NCBI GenBank assembly: GCA_937897535.1
Contig: CALCQB010000135.1
Location: forward strand, 1-7,445
Reading direction: 5' to 3'
Source: an uncultured Novosphingobium sp.
GTDB taxonomy: Bacteria; Pseudomonadota; Alphaproteobacteria; Sphingomonadales; Sphingomonadaceae
DNA length: 7,445 nt
A program made the position numbers and the translations under genes. Positions 1 through 6,681 of the stretch are shown one piece after another; position 1 is the first letter of the stretch, and each line of letters opens with the position of its first letter. The notes below the pieces were generated by a model. That model had not been told where the DNA came from, searched no databases, and saw only the letters and a list, made by a program, of their open reading frames with translations.

Positions 1-484
1 CCTGGGTCGCCTGGTTTTCCAGCTGGAGCATCTGGTCGTTCTGCTCCTCGATCTGGAGGAAGAAGTTGATCATGTAATAGAGCGCCGACCAGGCCAGCAT
101 CAGCGTCGCATCGAAATAGAACAGGCTGATGAAGCGCTGGGCAAAGCCGCTGCCGCCGTCGCCCATGTACAGCCCGTTCACCCAGGTATCGACAAAGGCG
201 TAAAGCGCGGTGGCGAGCGGCAGGACCAGCACGGTCACCCCCCAGGTGATCAGTGGCCGCCGGTTGATCAGCTGGCGATAGATCACCGACAGGATCAGGG
301 TCAGCGACAGCCCGGTAACGGTCGAGATCAGGACCAGCACAAGATACGAAAGCGGCTGACCATTGGCGAGCCCCGAGGCCCCGCGCAGCAGCATCGCCCC
401 GCCCCAGCCGGCCGCCTGGAGCCGCCAGAAGGCACGGTTCTTGTTGGCAAAGAACGGGATCGGGCGGAACGGCAGGACGGCCAT
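1..484 (-). CDS. LytS-type sensor histidine kinase, N-terminal membrane part (cut by window edge)
   Basis: The first 161 codons of a protein that continues past base 1. It starts MAVLPFRPIPFFANKNRAFW, followed by hydrophobic stretches at about residues 46-69, 79-98 and 117-143. From about residue 144 a charged, glutamine-rich segment (IEEQNDQMLQLENQATQ) looks like the coiled coil that leads into the kinase domain. This layout matches the alphaproteobacterial LytS/YehU-like kinases (His_kinase, PF06580), whose phospho-acceptor motif would come next but lies outside the window. Such kinases usually work with a LytTR response regulator in the inner membrane. The ATG at 482-484 is preceded at about 8 bases by AAAGG. 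It sits 43 bases after the DsbA-like gene on the same strand, so it may be the last visible member of that operon. The membrane nature is seen directly; the kinase call is inferred from the family resemblance of the N-terminus. Confidence 0.8.
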   Translation of the reverse strand, partial: MAVLPFRPIPFFANKNRAFWRLQAAGWGGAMLLRGASGLANGQPLSYLVLVLISTVTGLSLTLILSVIYRQLINRRPLITWGVTVLVLPLATALYAFVDTWVNGLYMGDGGSGFAQRFISLFYFDATLMLAWSALYYMINFFLQIEEQNDQMLQLENQATQ

Positions 485-527
485 GGCTGTGGCCTTTAGC
501 AGGTTTTCAGCCCTGCCAAGAGGGGAA

Positions 528-1271
528 TCACTTGCCCCGCGCTTCGGCAATCGCCGTACCCAGCACGTCCTTGCCGACCGCACCGGAGATCAGCTGGCCG
601 CCGACCACCCAGCTCGGGGTGCCGTTGATCCCAAGCTGGCGGGCAAAGTCGAGATTGTTCGCCAGCTCGGTCTTGACCCGCGGGTCCTGGATGAACTTGC
701 GGGCGCGATCGAGGTCGAGCCCGGCGGCGCGCGCTGCAGCCTCGATGCTCAGCGCGTCGGTTCGCCCGGCGGCAAACATCGTCTTGTGGAATTCGGGATA
801 CTTGCCCTGATCGGCCGCGGCCAGGCCCCAGCGCGCCGCATCGGGGCTAGTCGGGGCGATGATCGGCAGCTCGCGGATCACGATTTTCAGGTCGGGGTTG
901 GCGGCGATCAGCGCCTCGACATCGGGCACGCTCTGGCGGCAGAAGGTGCAGGCAAAATCGGTGAACTCGACCAGCACGACCTTGCCGTTGGGGTTACCCA
1001 TCACCGCGCCGGGGAAGGCCACTTTCAGCTTGTCGCCGACCCCGGCCAGCTGCTGGCCGGTTTCCTTCCTGCGCAGGTTTTCCATCGCCTCTGGCAGCAC
1101 TTCGGGATGTTCGAGGATGTAGTTGTGGACCACGGTTTCGATCGCGGCCTTGTCCATCGCCGCCGGTTTGTCGCTCTTGCCATAGGTCCAGCCGGCTGCC
1201 GCTCCGGCCAGCATCAGGGCAATGCCGGCCAGGGCCAGCGGCAGGGTGGGACGCGAAGCAAGATCAGCCAT
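528..1271 (-). CDS. DsbA/ScsC-like thioredoxin-fold disulfide oxidoreductase
   Basis: A 247-residue periplasmic thiol oxidoreductase. Residues 10-30 are hydrophobic (signal peptide or membrane anchor; no clear AxA cleavage site). Residues 42-75 (VVHNYILEHPEVLPEAM and on) resemble the N-terminal domain of ScsC/Com1-type DsbA proteins. The thioredoxin fold begins near residue 97. It has the active-site motif C108-T-F-C111 in the context VEFTDFACTFCR, and the cis-proline loop GTPSW with Pro219. The protein should make or rearrange disulfide bonds in exported proteins. If the N-terminal part oligomerises as in Proteus ScsC, isomerase activity would be likelier than simple oxidation; that is inference. 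The ATG at 1269-1271 leaves a 10-base gap after the M48 gene. A TTG at 1307 is an alternative that would overlap that gene. No good Shine-Dalgarno is visible at either, so translation may be coupled to the upstream gene. The TF dipeptide between the cysteines is unlike E. coli DsbA (PH). Confidence 0.94.
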   Translation of the reverse strand: MADLASRPTLPLALAGIALMLAGAAAGWTYGKSDKPAAMDKAAIETVVHNYILEHPEVLPEAMENLRRKETGQQLAGVGDKLKVAFPGAVMGNPNGKVVLVEFTDFACTFCRQSVPDVEALIAANPDLKIVIRELPIIAPTSPDAARWGLAAADQGKYPEFHKTMFAAGRTDALSIEAAARAAGLDLDRARKFIQDPRVKTELANNLDFARQLGINGTPSWVVGGQLISGAVGKDVLGTAIAEARGK

Positions 1272-1281
1272 GGAGCAAGCG

Positions 1282-2646
1282 CTACCGGCGTTTCTTGCGC
1301 TGTTCAATCGCCGCGCGGGCTTCCATCGCGATATCCCCGGCCCGAATCCAGTCGGGCGTGCCCTTGGTCAGCCCGGCCTGGGCACTCTGCGCGCTTTGCA
1401 GCGCCTGCGGGTAATTGAGCTGGAGCGCCTGCTGCTCGGCACTGGCCAGCTGGGCGCGGGGAATGTCGCCGTTCATTCCGTAGATCGTCCCCAGCTGGTA
1501 CCACGCGAATGGATTTTCCCGGTCGAGCGAGACCGCGGTGCGCAGCACCCGCTCGGCCTCGGGCAACTGGGCGGGATCCTCGGTCGCGATCAGGGCATGG
1601 CCAAAGGTGGTGGCGATCAGCGGCTGATAGCCCGACAGCTCGGTCGCCCGGCGCAGCGGCGCGAGCGCGTCGCGGGGTTTGCCCGATTCGAGCAGGATCT
1701 GGCCCTTGAGCTCAAGAAAGTAAGGATCGTTCGGGGCCTGGGCCAGGAGCGCGTCGGTTTCGGCCAGCGCCTTGTCGAGCCGGGCTTCCTTGTGAAAGGC
1801 ATAGGCCCGGGCATAGCGGGCCGGCACCCCGGTCATCGTTTCGGGATAGACCTGCAGGGTCCGCGCGGGTTCGGACAGATAGCCGAACAGCTTGGCCTTG
1901 ACCCGCTGGAACCGCGCCTCGATCACCGGATCGGCCAGCGCGTTGTAGGCCGGGTCCTTTTCATAGGTGTCCTGCAGCGTGGTGATCCGGTCCATCGTCA
2001 TCGGGTGGGTCGAATAGAACTCGCTGTCGACATTACGGGTGAAGCCGTAGCGCATCTCCATGTTCTGGAGCCGCCGGAAGAATGCCACCGAACCGCGCCC
2101 GGAAAGACCGGCCTTCGACAGATACTGCGCCCCGGCGGCGTCGGCGCTGGCTTCCTGCCCGCGGCTGAACGCCAGGTACTTGCCCAGCGCCGCCTGCTGG
2201 CCGGCCATGATCACGCCCATCGCTGCGTCGCCCGATCCGGCCGCCGCCGCGATCCCGCCCAGCAGCAGCGACAGGATCGAGATCCCGGTCGCCTCGCGCG
2301 AGCCGCCGTCGCTGATCACGTGGCCGCCGGTGATATGGCCCAGTTCGTGGGCAATCACCCCTTGCACTTCGAGCGCCGAACCGGCCTCGTTGATCAGTCC
2401 GGCATTGATGTAGACTGCTTGGCCACCGGCGACGAACGCGTTGATCGACATGTCGCCGACCAGCACCACCGAGACATTGCGCGGATCGAGTCCGGCGGCG
2501 CGGATCAGCGGGGTCGCCATATCGTGCAGCAGCGCTTCGGTTTCGGCATCGCGCAGGATCGACTGGGCCATGGCCGGCTGGACGCTCAGCGTCACGGCCA
2601 GCAAAACCGCGAGGCAGCGGGCAAACAGGCGGTGCAGGGCGCGCAT
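1282..2646 (-). CDS. BepA-like M48 zinc metalloprotease with TPR repeats, periplasmic
   Basis: A 454-residue secreted metalloprotease. Residues 1-27 form a signal peptide ending in AMA before Gln28. The M48 domain carries the zinc motif H100-E-L-G-H104; Glu165 in SRGQEASAD is the probable third metal ligand. The THP motif at 213-215 probably matches the BepA loop whose histidine gates the active site (from memory of the family). Residues about 275-445 are helical TPR-like repeats, for example around ARLDKALAETDALLAQAPND and NPFAWYQLGTIYGMNGDIPR. Size and layout match E. coli BepA/YfgC, which degrades or helps fold stalled outer-membrane proteins such as LptD. The ATG at 2644-2646 is chosen because AGGA lies 9 bases upstream; an ATG at 2653-2655 touches that AGGA and is less likely. 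It begins 11 bases after the hydrolase stop and ends 10 bases before the DsbA-like start, so the three look like one operon. The mature protein has no cysteine. Confidence 0.96.
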   Translation of the reverse strand: MRALHRLFARCLAVLLAVTLSVQPAMAQSILRDAETEALLHDMATPLIRAAGLDPRNVSVVLVGDMSINAFVAGGQAVYINAGLINEAGSALEVQGVIAHELGHITGGHVISDGGSREATGISILSLLLGGIAAAAGSGDAAMGVIMAGQQAALGKYLAFSRGQEASADAAGAQYLSKAGLSGRGSVAFFRRLQNMEMRYGFTRNVDSEFYSTHPMTMDRITTLQDTYEKDPAYNALADPVIEARFQRVKAKLFGYLSEPARTLQVYPETMTGVPARYARAYAFHKEARLDKALAETDALLAQAPNDPYFLELKGQILLESGKPRDALAPLRRATELSGYQPLIATTFGHALIATEDPAQLPEAERVLRTAVSLDRENPFAWYQLGTIYGMNGDIPRAQLASAEQQALQLNYPQALQSAQSAQAGLTKGTPDWIRAGDIAMEARAAIEQRKKRR

Positions 2647-2655
2647 GGACGGCAT

Positions 2656-2659
2656 TCCT
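2656..2659 (-). promoter_or_regulatory. Shine-Dalgarno that decides the M48 protease start
   Basis: AGGA on the minus strand lies 9 bases before the ATG at 2646 but directly abuts the in-frame ATG at 2655, which favours the shorter protein. The AGGA overlaps the TAG stop of the upstream hydrolase (2658-2660), a geometry suited to translational coupling. Confidence 0.55.
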
Positions 2660-3614
2660 AGCGGCCTGGCGCCTGAACCGGCGCTGAAGCCCCGCCGTGC
2701 GCGGCCAGAAACGCCAGCACCGGATCGAGCACGCGGCGATCGCGGTTGAACGGCGCGGCCAGCTTCATGATGGTTCCGGCATGGTCGACCCCCGCCAGGA
2801 CAACCGGAGAGGTCGGCTGGCCGGCCGCGCTCAGCGCCTGGGCCAGGACTTTCGAGTTGCGCGGCTTGACCGTGTCGTCGCTGTCGCCGGTCAGCAGCAG
2901 CATCGGCGGGGCATCGCCGCGAACATGGTTGATCGGCTGGGTGATCTTCGGATCGGCCACCTGTCCGAAGGCATTGCGCGCCGAATCCGAGGTCCACGGA
3001 TAGAAGTCGTAAGGGCCCGACAGGCCGACCACTCCCTTGACGAAGCCTTCGGGCACCCCGGCCCGGCCGAGCCATTGCCGCTCGAGTGCGAGCATGACCA
3101 CGTTGTAGGCCCCGGCCGAATGGCCGATCAGGAACACCCGCGCCGGATCGCCGCCGAACTTCGCGACATTATCGCGGGTCCAGCCGACCGCCAGCGCGCT
3201 GTCTTCCAGCATGTGCGGATAGCGTCCCTCGGCCCCCAGCCGGTAGCCCGGCAGCACCACGACATAGCCGGCCCGGGCGAACTGCCGCCCGATGAACCGG
3301 TAATCGCCGGGCGCACCCGAATGCCACCCGCCACCGTGGATGAAGATCAGCACCGGACGCGGAGCGGGGGCGGGATGATCGGGCACGATCACGGCGATCT
3401 TCTGTGCGCCCAGCGGGCCGTAACGGCCGTCCGCGAGCGCGATCCGGTAACCGGCGTTGCCGCCGAACTGCCGGTCGGCCCAATCGAGCAGCGCGACCGA
3501 ATTGTTCGACAGGGCATAGCGCCACCCGCCAAACAGCGCTGCTGCCAGCAACAGCACGGCGATCAAGACCCAGCCCATGCGCGATATCCGTCGTTGCCTG
3601 CTCGCCCCGTCCAT
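2658..3614 (-). CDS. Alpha/beta hydrolase of the BD-FAE/esterase type, membrane-anchored or exported
   Basis: A 318-residue serine hydrolase. Basic residues near the N-terminus (RQRRISR) precede a hydrophobic helix at about 14-33, so the enzyme is probably anchored in the inner membrane facing the periplasm, or secreted. The oxyanion motif is H93-G-G-G-W97. The nucleophile elbow is G164-H-S166-A-G168. The acid is probably Asp247 in GDSDDTV, and the base is His278 in GVDHAG. These features fit the esterase/feruloyl-esterase-like branch (PF20434, hormone-sensitive-lipase style HGGG). The natural ester or amide substrate cannot be read from the sequence. The ATG at 3612-3614 has AGGG 7 bases upstream. 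It is the first gene of a run with the M48 protease, DsbA-like protein and sensor kinase. The short space upstream holds the terminator of the previous gene and no promoter I can recognise. Confidence 0.94.
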   Translation of the reverse strand: MDGASRQRRISRMGWVLIAVLLLAAALFGGWRYALSNNSVALLDWADRQFGGNAGYRIALADGRYGPLGAQKIAVIVPDHPAPAPRPVLIFIHGGGWHSGAPGDYRFIGRQFARAGYVVVLPGYRLGAEGRYPHMLEDSALAVGWTRDNVAKFGGDPARVFLIGHSAGAYNVVMLALERQWLGRAGVPEGFVKGVVGLSGPYDFYPWTSDSARNAFGQVADPKITQPINHVRGDAPPMLLLTGDSDDTVKPRNSKVLAQALSAAGQPTSPVVLAGVDHAGTIMKLAAPFNRDRRVLDPVLAFLAAHGGASAPVQAPGR

Positions 3615-3621
3615 CGAGGCA

Positions 3622-3625
3622 CCCT
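3622..3625 (-). promoter_or_regulatory. Shine-Dalgarno of the alpha/beta hydrolase
   Basis: AGGG on the minus strand, 7 bases before the ATG at 3614. It lies only a few bases beyond the T-rich end of the upstream hairpin terminator. Confidence 0.55.
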
Positions 3626-3632
3626 AGCGCGC

Positions 3633-3670
3633 AAAGCAAAGGCGCGCCATGCCCCCCGACATGGCGCGCC
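3633..3670 (-). terminator. Rho-independent terminator after the PAS-domain gene
   Basis: On the minus strand GGCGCGCCATG, then the 8-base loop TCGGGGGG, then CATGGCGCGCC form a perfect 11-bp stem (3660-3670 paired with 3641-3651), followed at once by TTTGCTTT (3640-3633). It starts 36 bases after the stop codon of the PAS gene, in the position and orientation of an intrinsic terminator. The T-tract is interrupted by GC, so termination may be partial. It ends only 18 bases before the start of the next gene (3614). Each arm contains the self-complementary octamer GGCGCGCC. Confidence 0.75.
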
Positions 3671-3706
3671 AAGCGCGGCTGATTCTCGTGGACTTGGACT
3701 TGGGGA

Positions 3707-5284
3707 TCAGCCGAGCAGCTTCTTCGCCACCTTTTCGAGCAGCGGGATATCGTCGGCCACTTCGCCCAGCAGCACCACCTCGCCAGTGGGCAGCCGGCGC
3801 GCGACCAGCAGAGTGAATTCGGCGCCTTCGGCTGCAACCGCCGCGAGCGGGGCGTGGTCGAGCAGGCGCAGTTGCCTGGCCAGGGCCTCGCGCGGGCAAT
3901 CGCGCACCGCGGCTTCCTTGCCGCTTTCGGCGCGCTTCAAGCGGCGTTCCTCGGTGATTACACCCTTGAGCCCGCCGGGGGCAGCGGCCAGGTATGAGGC
4001 CAGCGCCCCGCGGCCCAGGCCGATGCGCTGGGCATGGCTCAGCGCCGAGGCATATTCGGTCAGTCGGGTCTTGTCGTATTCGGCCCCGAACACCAGCTTG
4101 ACCACCGGGGTCATCGGCGCGCGATCCTGCACGGTCAGGCCCGAATCGGCGACCAGTTCGCTGAACTCTTCGGGCGCTTCGGCTGCTGCCAGCGAGAAGT
4201 CATAGGCCTTGCCGATCGCGGCATAAAGCGTCTGGCGGGTGCGGTCTTCGGAACCGCGCGCGGCTTCGGCCAGTTCGCGGGCCGAGGCCAGCCAATCGGC
4301 CAGGCCCATGTCGGCCTCGTCGATCTGCGGCAGTTCTATTCCGCCAGTGTCTTCGTCCTCGACTTCGGCGAACCCGCCCAGCTCGAGCGGGGGCAGGTCG
4401 CCCTGGGCCCGGGCCATGCCGCGCAGATCGAGCGGGGCAGCAGGCTCGTCGTCGTCATCGTCTTCCTCGCCAATCCCGATCAGGCTGGCAAAGCGCGGTT
4501 CGGGCGTTGGTTCGGGCGCAATCGCATCGGCTTCCAGCTCGGCAAGGTCGAGCACATCGTCTTCTTCTTCGTCTTCTTCGTCTTCCGCTTCGTCGGCGGT
4601 CAGCAGCGAATCGGCTGGACCATCGGCCCAATCGGTGATCGCATCGGCCGGGCGCGGATCGGTCTGGGCGCTTGCTTCAAGCGCCAGGTCGATCTCGTTC
4701 ATCAGCTCGTCAGTGGTCGCCTGATCGGCCAGTTCTTTCCAGTTGATGACCCCATAGATGAAGTCGATCGTCTCGCCGGTCGAGGAAAACGGCAGCAGGA
4801 TCCCGCGGTACAGGATCGTCCGGCCGCGCTGGTTGACGAATTCGGCTTCGAATCCGATCGGCGCCTGGTTGGCGAGAATCTGCATGTAGTGATCGGTGAT
4901 TCGCGACAGCAGCGAACGGGCCGGAACGTCGGCCAGGGTTTCGATCTTGCCGTCGGTTCCGCATTCCTTGGCGAGCATGTTGCCCAGAAAGCGGATCGCC
5001 GGATTTTCGATTCCCGCGGTGAAGTCCAGCATGACGCTGTAGGGGCCGAAATCGGGGAGCTCGGCGGGGTCGAGATCGCCGATCGCCGGGAAGCTGCGAT
5101 CATCGAGCAAGCTGGCCCAGTGGTTGTAGGCGCGCACCTGCATGCGGCGCTCGTCCTGCCCGATCGGGCTGGGCGGCGGCTCGCGCGGGGCTTCTTCCTC
5201 AGCGGTTTCGATCTCGCCGAATTCCACCTCGGGCCAATCCTCGCCCGAAGCGTTATCCAGATAGTTTCCGCGATACGTATCCAT
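3707..5284 (-). CDS. PAS_5-type sensory protein with acidic linker and unrecognised C-terminal domain
   Basis: A 525-residue cytoplasmic protein with no signal peptide or membrane segment. Residues about 46-188 (RRMQVRAYNHWASLL through IDFIYGVINWKELAD) resemble the alphaproteobacterial PAS_5 family (PF07310). A long, very acidic and proline-rich linker covers about 205-325, with runs such as EDEEDEEEDD (234-243) and EEDDDDDE (273-280). The C-terminal 200 residues are helical and well ordered, with the motif TPVVKLVFGAEYDKTRLTEY (392-411) and a basic patch EERRLKR (445-451); I do not recognise this domain. No kinase, GGDEF or output domain is visible, so the likely role is signalling by protein contact. 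The ATG at 5282-5284 is preferred because GGGGA lies 6 bases upstream. A GTG at 5317 would add 11 residues but has no Shine-Dalgarno. It appears to be a single-gene unit, with its own leader and a terminator at 3633-3670. Confidence 0.88.
   Translation of the reverse strand: MDTYRGNYLDNASGEDWPEVEFGEIETAEEEAPREPPPSPIGQDERRMQVRAYNHWASLLDDRSFPAIGDLDPAELPDFGPYSVMLDFTAGIENPAIRFLGNMLAKECGTDGKIETLADVPARSLLSRITDHYMQILANQAPIGFEAEFVNQRGRTILYRGILLPFSSTGETIDFIYGVINWKELADQATTDELMNEIDLALEASAQTDPRPADAITDWADGPADSLLTADEAEDEEDEEEDDVLDLAELEADAIAPEPTPEPRFASLIGIGEEDDDDDEPAAPLDLRGMARAQGDLPPLELGGFAEVEDEDTGGIELPQIDEADMGLADWLASARELAEAARGSEDRTRQTLYAAIGKAYDFSLAAAEAPEEFSELVADSGLTVQDRAPMTPVVKLVFGAEYDKTRLTEYASALSHAQRIGLGRGALASYLAAAPGGLKGVITEERRLKRAESGKEAAVRDCPREALARQLRLLDHAPLAAVAAEGAEFTLLVARRLPTGEVVLLGEVADDIPLLEKVAKKLLG
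4446..4595 (-). repeat. Imperfect GAA/GAC/GAG triplet tracts encoding the acidic linker
   Basis: Two low-complexity stretches within the PAS gene, about 4446-4469 and 4558-4595, are runs of GAC, GAA, GAG and GAT triplets read on the minus strand, giving Asp/Glu runs. The codons are mixed, so selection on the acidic protein composition explains them better than simple repeat slippage. Length variation between strains is still possible. Confidence 0.5.
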
Positions 5285-5297
5285 GTGGGTTCCCCAC
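5285..5297 (-). promoter_or_regulatory. Small hairpin covering the Shine-Dalgarno of the PAS gene
   Basis: On the minus strand GTGGG-GAA-CCCAC forms a 5-bp stem with a 3-base loop directly before the ATG at 5284. The GGGGA Shine-Dalgarno (5291-5295) lies inside the stem and loop. A second perfect 5-bp stem, GTCCT-CGGAC-AGGAC (5315-5301), stands just upstream. Together they could limit ribosome access. The pairing is seen; a regulatory effect is inferred. Confidence 0.35.
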
Positions 5298-5333
5298 CAA
5301 GTCCTGTCCGAGGACACATTTGGCGCAACATGG

Positions 5334-5348
5334 TAAATTAACGGTTAA
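5334..5348 (-). promoter_or_regulatory. Candidate CtrA-like box or palindromic operator upstream of the PAS gene
   Basis: The minus strand reads TTAACCGTTAATTTA. It fits the alphaproteobacterial CtrA motif TTAA-N7-TTAA with one mismatch in the second half. The first 11 bases, TTAAC-C-GTTAA, are also a perfect palindrome that could bind a dimeric regulator. This is the most AT-rich spot of the 108-base gap between the MFS stop and the PAS start, so a promoter is expected here. I see no convincing -35/-10 pair. The sequence is observed; the binding protein is inferred. Confidence 0.35.
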
Positions 5349-5392
5349 GTTGTGCGGGAAGGATCTTCGGCAGGCTGGCCCGTGAAAATTCG

Positions 5393-6649
5393 TCAGCTGA
5401 GGACCCGGCCTTCGTCGCGGGCCGGCATCGGGGCGAGCCAATGCAGCAGCGGAACCAGCACCAGCAGCGCCAGTGCAGCAGCCCGCAGCGCGCCGCCGAT
5501 GCCGATGAAATCGGACAGCAGGCCGATCCCATAGGCACCCAGCGCCATGCCGCCAAAGGTGACGGCCTGATAGATCGCCAGGCAGCGACCCAGGATCGCT
5601 TCGGGCGAGCGCAGCTGCATCGCGACATTGAGGGTCGAAAGCGTCGCGACCCAGCCGCCGCCCGCGATCATCGCGCAGGCAAACGCCAGTGGCATGCTGC
5701 TCGCCCCTGCGATCGGGATCAGGGCGAGGGCAAAGGCGGCCTGGGCCGTGCCGACCACCCGGTCGCTGCCCCAGCGCCGCCGGGCCGGGGCGACCCACAG
5801 CGCGGTCAGGATCGAGCCGATCCCGTAGGCGCCGAGCAGCAGGCCGAAATCGACCTCGCTGCCGCCAAGCTGCTCGCGGACCAGCACCGGGACCAGCGCG
5901 AGATAGCTGACCGCGACGAACCCGAAGGCAAAGCCGCGGCCCAGCACCCGCCGGACCGGGCTTGACCCGGCGCAGAACTTCACGCCCTGGGCAATCGCGG
6001 CCAGCATCGGCTGGCGCTGGCGAGCGGGCATTTCGGGGCGCCAGCGCAGTAGCACCACGATCAGCGCCAGATAGGACAGCGCGTTGAGCGCAAAGGCTGT
6101 CGCCGCGCCGGTCAGCGAAATCAGCACGCCGCCCACCCCCGGGCCGACGCTGCGCGCCAGATTGAACGCGATCGTGTTGAGCGAGATCGCCTGCGGCAGG
6201 TCCTGCGCCCCGACCTGCAACCGGACCGAGGCCTGCCAGGCCGGACCGTTGAGCGCGGTGCCGGCCCCGACCGCCAGGGTCAGCGCCAGCAGCGAGAACG
6301 GCCCGATCATCCCGGCCCAGGCCAGCGCGGCGAGCAAGCCCGAGGCGATCAGCATCGCCACCTGCGCCGCCAGCATCACCAGCCGCCGGTCGTGATTGTC
6401 GGCAATCGCGCCGGCAAACAACGCCAGCAGCATGATCGGCAGGGTGGTCGAGGCCTGGACCAGCGCGATCAGCTGATGCGAGCGGGTCAGGTCGGTCATC
6501 AGCCACGCCGCCCCGACCGACTGGATCGTCGAGCCCATGTTCGAGGCGAGGTTGGCGGTCCAGATCGCGCGGAACGCCGGGAACCGGAACGGGGCAAGCG
6601 GGCGGCCGGGCGCGGTCAGACCGGAAAGACGGGATGGACTATCGCTCAC
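5393..6649 (-). CDS. MFS transporter of the MFS_3/EntS-like exporter family
   Basis: A 418-residue inner-membrane protein with about 12 hydrophobic segments. The cytoplasmic-loop motif A is GAIADNHDRR (80-89). The segments ALNGPAWQA (132-140) and LNTIAFNLARSVGPGVGG (157-174) are typical of the MFS_3 group (PF05977), which includes the enterobactin exporter EntS and many drug or siderophore exporters. The central cytoplasmic loop is near 203-235. The substrate is unknown. Several family members are longer, with a C-terminal extension that is absent here. The GTG at 6647-6649 is used because an in-frame TAA lies four codons upstream and the next ATG would remove the first helix. Its Shine-Dalgarno is poor. 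It starts 32 bases after mmcB stops, with no terminator between them, so read-through from the LexA-controlled mmcB promoter is plausible. It ends 108 bases before the PAS gene start. Confidence 0.92.
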   Translation of the reverse strand: MSDSPSRLSGLTAPGRPLAPFRFPAFRAIWTANLASNMGSTIQSVGAAWLMTDLTRSHQLIALVQASTTLPIMLLALFAGAIADNHDRRLVMLAAQVAMLIASGLLAALAWAGMIGPFSLLALTLAVGAGTALNGPAWQASVRLQVGAQDLPQAISLNTIAFNLARSVGPGVGGVLISLTGAATAFALNALSYLALIVVLLRWRPEMPARQRQPMLAAIAQGVKFCAGSSPVRRVLGRGFAFGFVAVSYLALVPVLVREQLGGSEVDFGLLLGAYGIGSILTALWVAPARRRWGSDRVVGTAQAAFALALIPIAGASSMPLAFACAMIAGGGWVATLSTLNVAMQLRSPEAILGRCLAIYQAVTFGGMALGAYGIGLLSDFIGIGGALRAAALALLVLVPLLHWLAPMPARDEGRVLS

Positions 6650-6681
6650 CTTTGCCGGTTAGGCCCAGGCAGCGGTGCCGG

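Noticed and set aside
499..516. Hairpin GCAGG-N8-CCTGC between the DsbA-like gene and the sensor kinase, as a terminator
   Set aside because: The stem is only 5 bp with an 8-base loop and no T-tract, and it lies within a 43-base operon gap.
363..1418. A 351-codon open frame on the plus strand
   Set aside because: It lies antisense to the sensor kinase, the DsbA-like gene and the end of the M48 gene. Long antisense frames are common in GC-rich genomes, and its product is an Arg/Gly/His-rich shadow without family motifs.
1222..2661. A 479-codon open frame on the plus strand
   Set aside because: It is fully opposite the M48 protease, which has a signal peptide, HExxH and TPR repeats. The antisense product shows only composition bias.
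2658..3075. Upstream extension of the M48 protease frame to 3075
   Set aside because: It would overlap the hydrolase gene by over 400 bases and bury the signal peptide. The extra residues are Arg/Gly-rich shadow sequence.
3691..3702. Tandem GACTTG x2 just after the PAS stop
   Set aside because: Only two 6-base copies with no wider pattern; chance is enough to explain it.
2697..5341. Two plus-strand open frames of 502 and 435 codons (2697-4205 and 4034-5341)
   Set aside because: They are opposite the alpha/beta hydrolase and the PAS gene. The runs of Phe, Val and Phe-rich residues in the second are simply the complement of the acidic linker codons.
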